Shown here piece after piece: positions 12,267-13,124 of a stretch of DNA of 13,124 bases. How positions within the stretch are numbered: position 1 is the first letter of the stretch; the number at the start of each line of letters is the position of its first letter. Location of the stretch: the NCBI GenBank assembly GCA_026388755.1, contig JAPLJE010000687.1, positions 1-13,124 of the forward strand. The letters are read 5' to 3'. Source of the DNA: Deltaproteobacteria bacterium (lineage in GTDB: Bacteria; Desulfobacterota; Desulfobacteria; Desulfobacterales; Desulfatirhabdiaceae). The notes beneath the pieces were generated by a model. It worked only from the letters and a program-made list of their open reading frames with translations. It did not search any database and was not told where the DNA came from. Made by a program: the position numbers and the translations under genes.

Positions 12267-13124
12267 TTATGATAGGTTTTTACAGATTGTTCTAATCCTG
12301 TAATCATTAGCCTTTAGACCATAATTTATGATTTGGGAAATGCTTTCTTTAGGATAACCATCAAGTGATTCATAAAATGAAATTTTCATCTTTCTAAGAT
12401 TGTCGGGATAGATGGACAAGACCTTTCGGGAAAGTTTCACCAGAATCGGGAGCACACTAGGATCACCAATTTTTCCAAGTGATTTGATGATTGCGATATT
12501 TTTTCTGGAGTCCAGTTTACGCCAGGGTGATTTATTCAACAGGTTTAACAGATCACTTGCGACCTCCCGAACACGAAAAGAACCTGACAGTTGAATAGCG
12601 CCGAAACACTCCTTGTGATCGTTGGATTGAAGTGAATGACGAAGATAATCCGCAGCATTCGAATCTTTTAATTGCAGAAGCGCAGAAAGAGCATCTATTC
12701 TGATGAGAGAATCGTAATGATTTATCAGTGGCCTGATGTGCGGGATGGATACGTCAGAATCGATTTCCCTGATAAACATCAGCATTTTTCGTAAAACAGG
12801 AATACGGGGATCATTGAGCCACAGATGAGCTTCTTCCAGTGAATCTTTTCCCAGGCGTTTCAGCAGCCTGAATAATGCACGACTACCACTCGGGGATTCA
12901 TCCTCGATATATCGCGACATGATTCCGGGGATTGTGGATTTGCCGATAGCTGACAGAATCTGATGAGATATCCAAACCTGATCGCTCAAACCTTCTTGAG
13001 CCACATTTACAAACTTTTCAACTATCACGGAAGCAGTCAGTGTCTGAAGGTTTTCCGCTGCGACAAGCCTAATGGGGGATGATTTTTCTTGGGCGTGTCG
13101 TTGAATAGACTGGATCATCATCAA
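12267..13124 (-). CDS. HEAT-repeat-like protein, C-terminal part (cut by window edge)
   Basis: The reverse strand is open from the right edge to a stop at 12267, giving 285 residues; a TTG and two ATGs fall right at the edge, but the gene probably starts outside. The sequence is almost entirely helical, with repeating units of about 30-40 residues such as IPHIRPLINHYDSLIRIDAL, SALLQLKDSNAADYLRHSL and SLGKIGDPSVLPILVKLS. The 'D-x-x-V/I-R-x-x-A-x-x-A-L' and 'G-D-x-x-x-x-P-x-L' patterns are those of HEAT repeats, which form curved protein-binding scaffolds. No catalytic motif is seen. It precedes the HD-GYP/PilZ gene on the same strand by about 70 bases, so the two may form an operon in which the HEAT protein supplies partner binding; that is inference. 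Confidence 0.75.
   Translation of the reverse strand: MMMIQSIQRHAQEKSSPIRLVAAENLQTLTASVIVEKFVNVAQEGLSDQVWISHQILSAIGKSTIPGIMSRYIEDESPSGSRALFRLLKRLGKDSLEEAHLWLNDPRIPVLRKMLMFIREIDSDVSIPHIRPLINHYDSLIRIDALSALLQLKDSNAADYLRHSLQSNDHKECFGAIQLSGSFRVREVASDLLNLLNKSPWRKLDSRKNIAIIKSLGKIGDPSVLPILVKLSRKVLSIYPDNLRKMKISFYESLDGYPKESISQIINYGLKANDYRIRTICKNLS

Overview
The window reads like a stretch of a mesophilic, moderately AT-rich Gram-negative chromosome, most likely a Desulfobacterota (former Deltaproteobacteria) member. This is inference from the style of the proteins: an RpoH-like sigma factor start, a 794-codon HD-GYP/cyclic-nucleotide-binding/PilZ protein, a slipin, a DUF3795 protein and a candidate selenoprotein. 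No ribosomal RNA or species marker is present.

Layout. (1) Positions 1-496 are ordinary chromosome: the 5' end of an rpoH-like gene leaving the window on the minus strand, then a complete tRNA-Arg(UCU). (2) Positions 527-1520 are a wreck beside the tRNA: the last ~65 codons of a phage-type tyrosine recombinase, then an IS3-family relic (end of OrfA, pieces of OrfB), then about 350 bases I cannot assign. (3) Positions 1520-8160 are accessory DNA with every recognised gene on the plus strand. It holds two exported proteins of unknown function, a 62-residue membrane protein flanked by two attC-like hairpins, a beta-rich exported protein with a rebuilt 5' end, three broken genes in a row (exported protein, DsbA-like tail, peroxiredoxin-like), then intact genes: LtrA-family membrane protein, exported protein, and a flavodoxin-fold reductase in an operon with a DUF3795 protein. 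(4) Positions 8379-8712 are a minus-strand integron-type gene cassette: a small DUF6868-like membrane protein whose stop codon lies inside a well-formed attC site. (5) Positions 8934-13124, all minus strand, look like core or regulatory chromosome: slipin, the c-di-GMP-related HD-GYP protein, and a HEAT-repeat-like protein running off the right edge.

How it fits together. The tRNA, truncated integrase, IS relic, orphan attC sites without an integron integrase, and a cluster of small or broken genes describe a decaying genomic island and scattered cassettes inserted between two stable chromosome segments. The most interesting item is the gene at 4705-5137: an in-frame TGA sits exactly where peroxiredoxin-like proteins have their catalytic cysteine, and a perfect 6-bp stem with a GGT loop begins 15 bases downstream, as expected of a bacterial SECIS element. 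The same gene also has a downstream frameshift, so it may be a selenoprotein gene that is now decaying.
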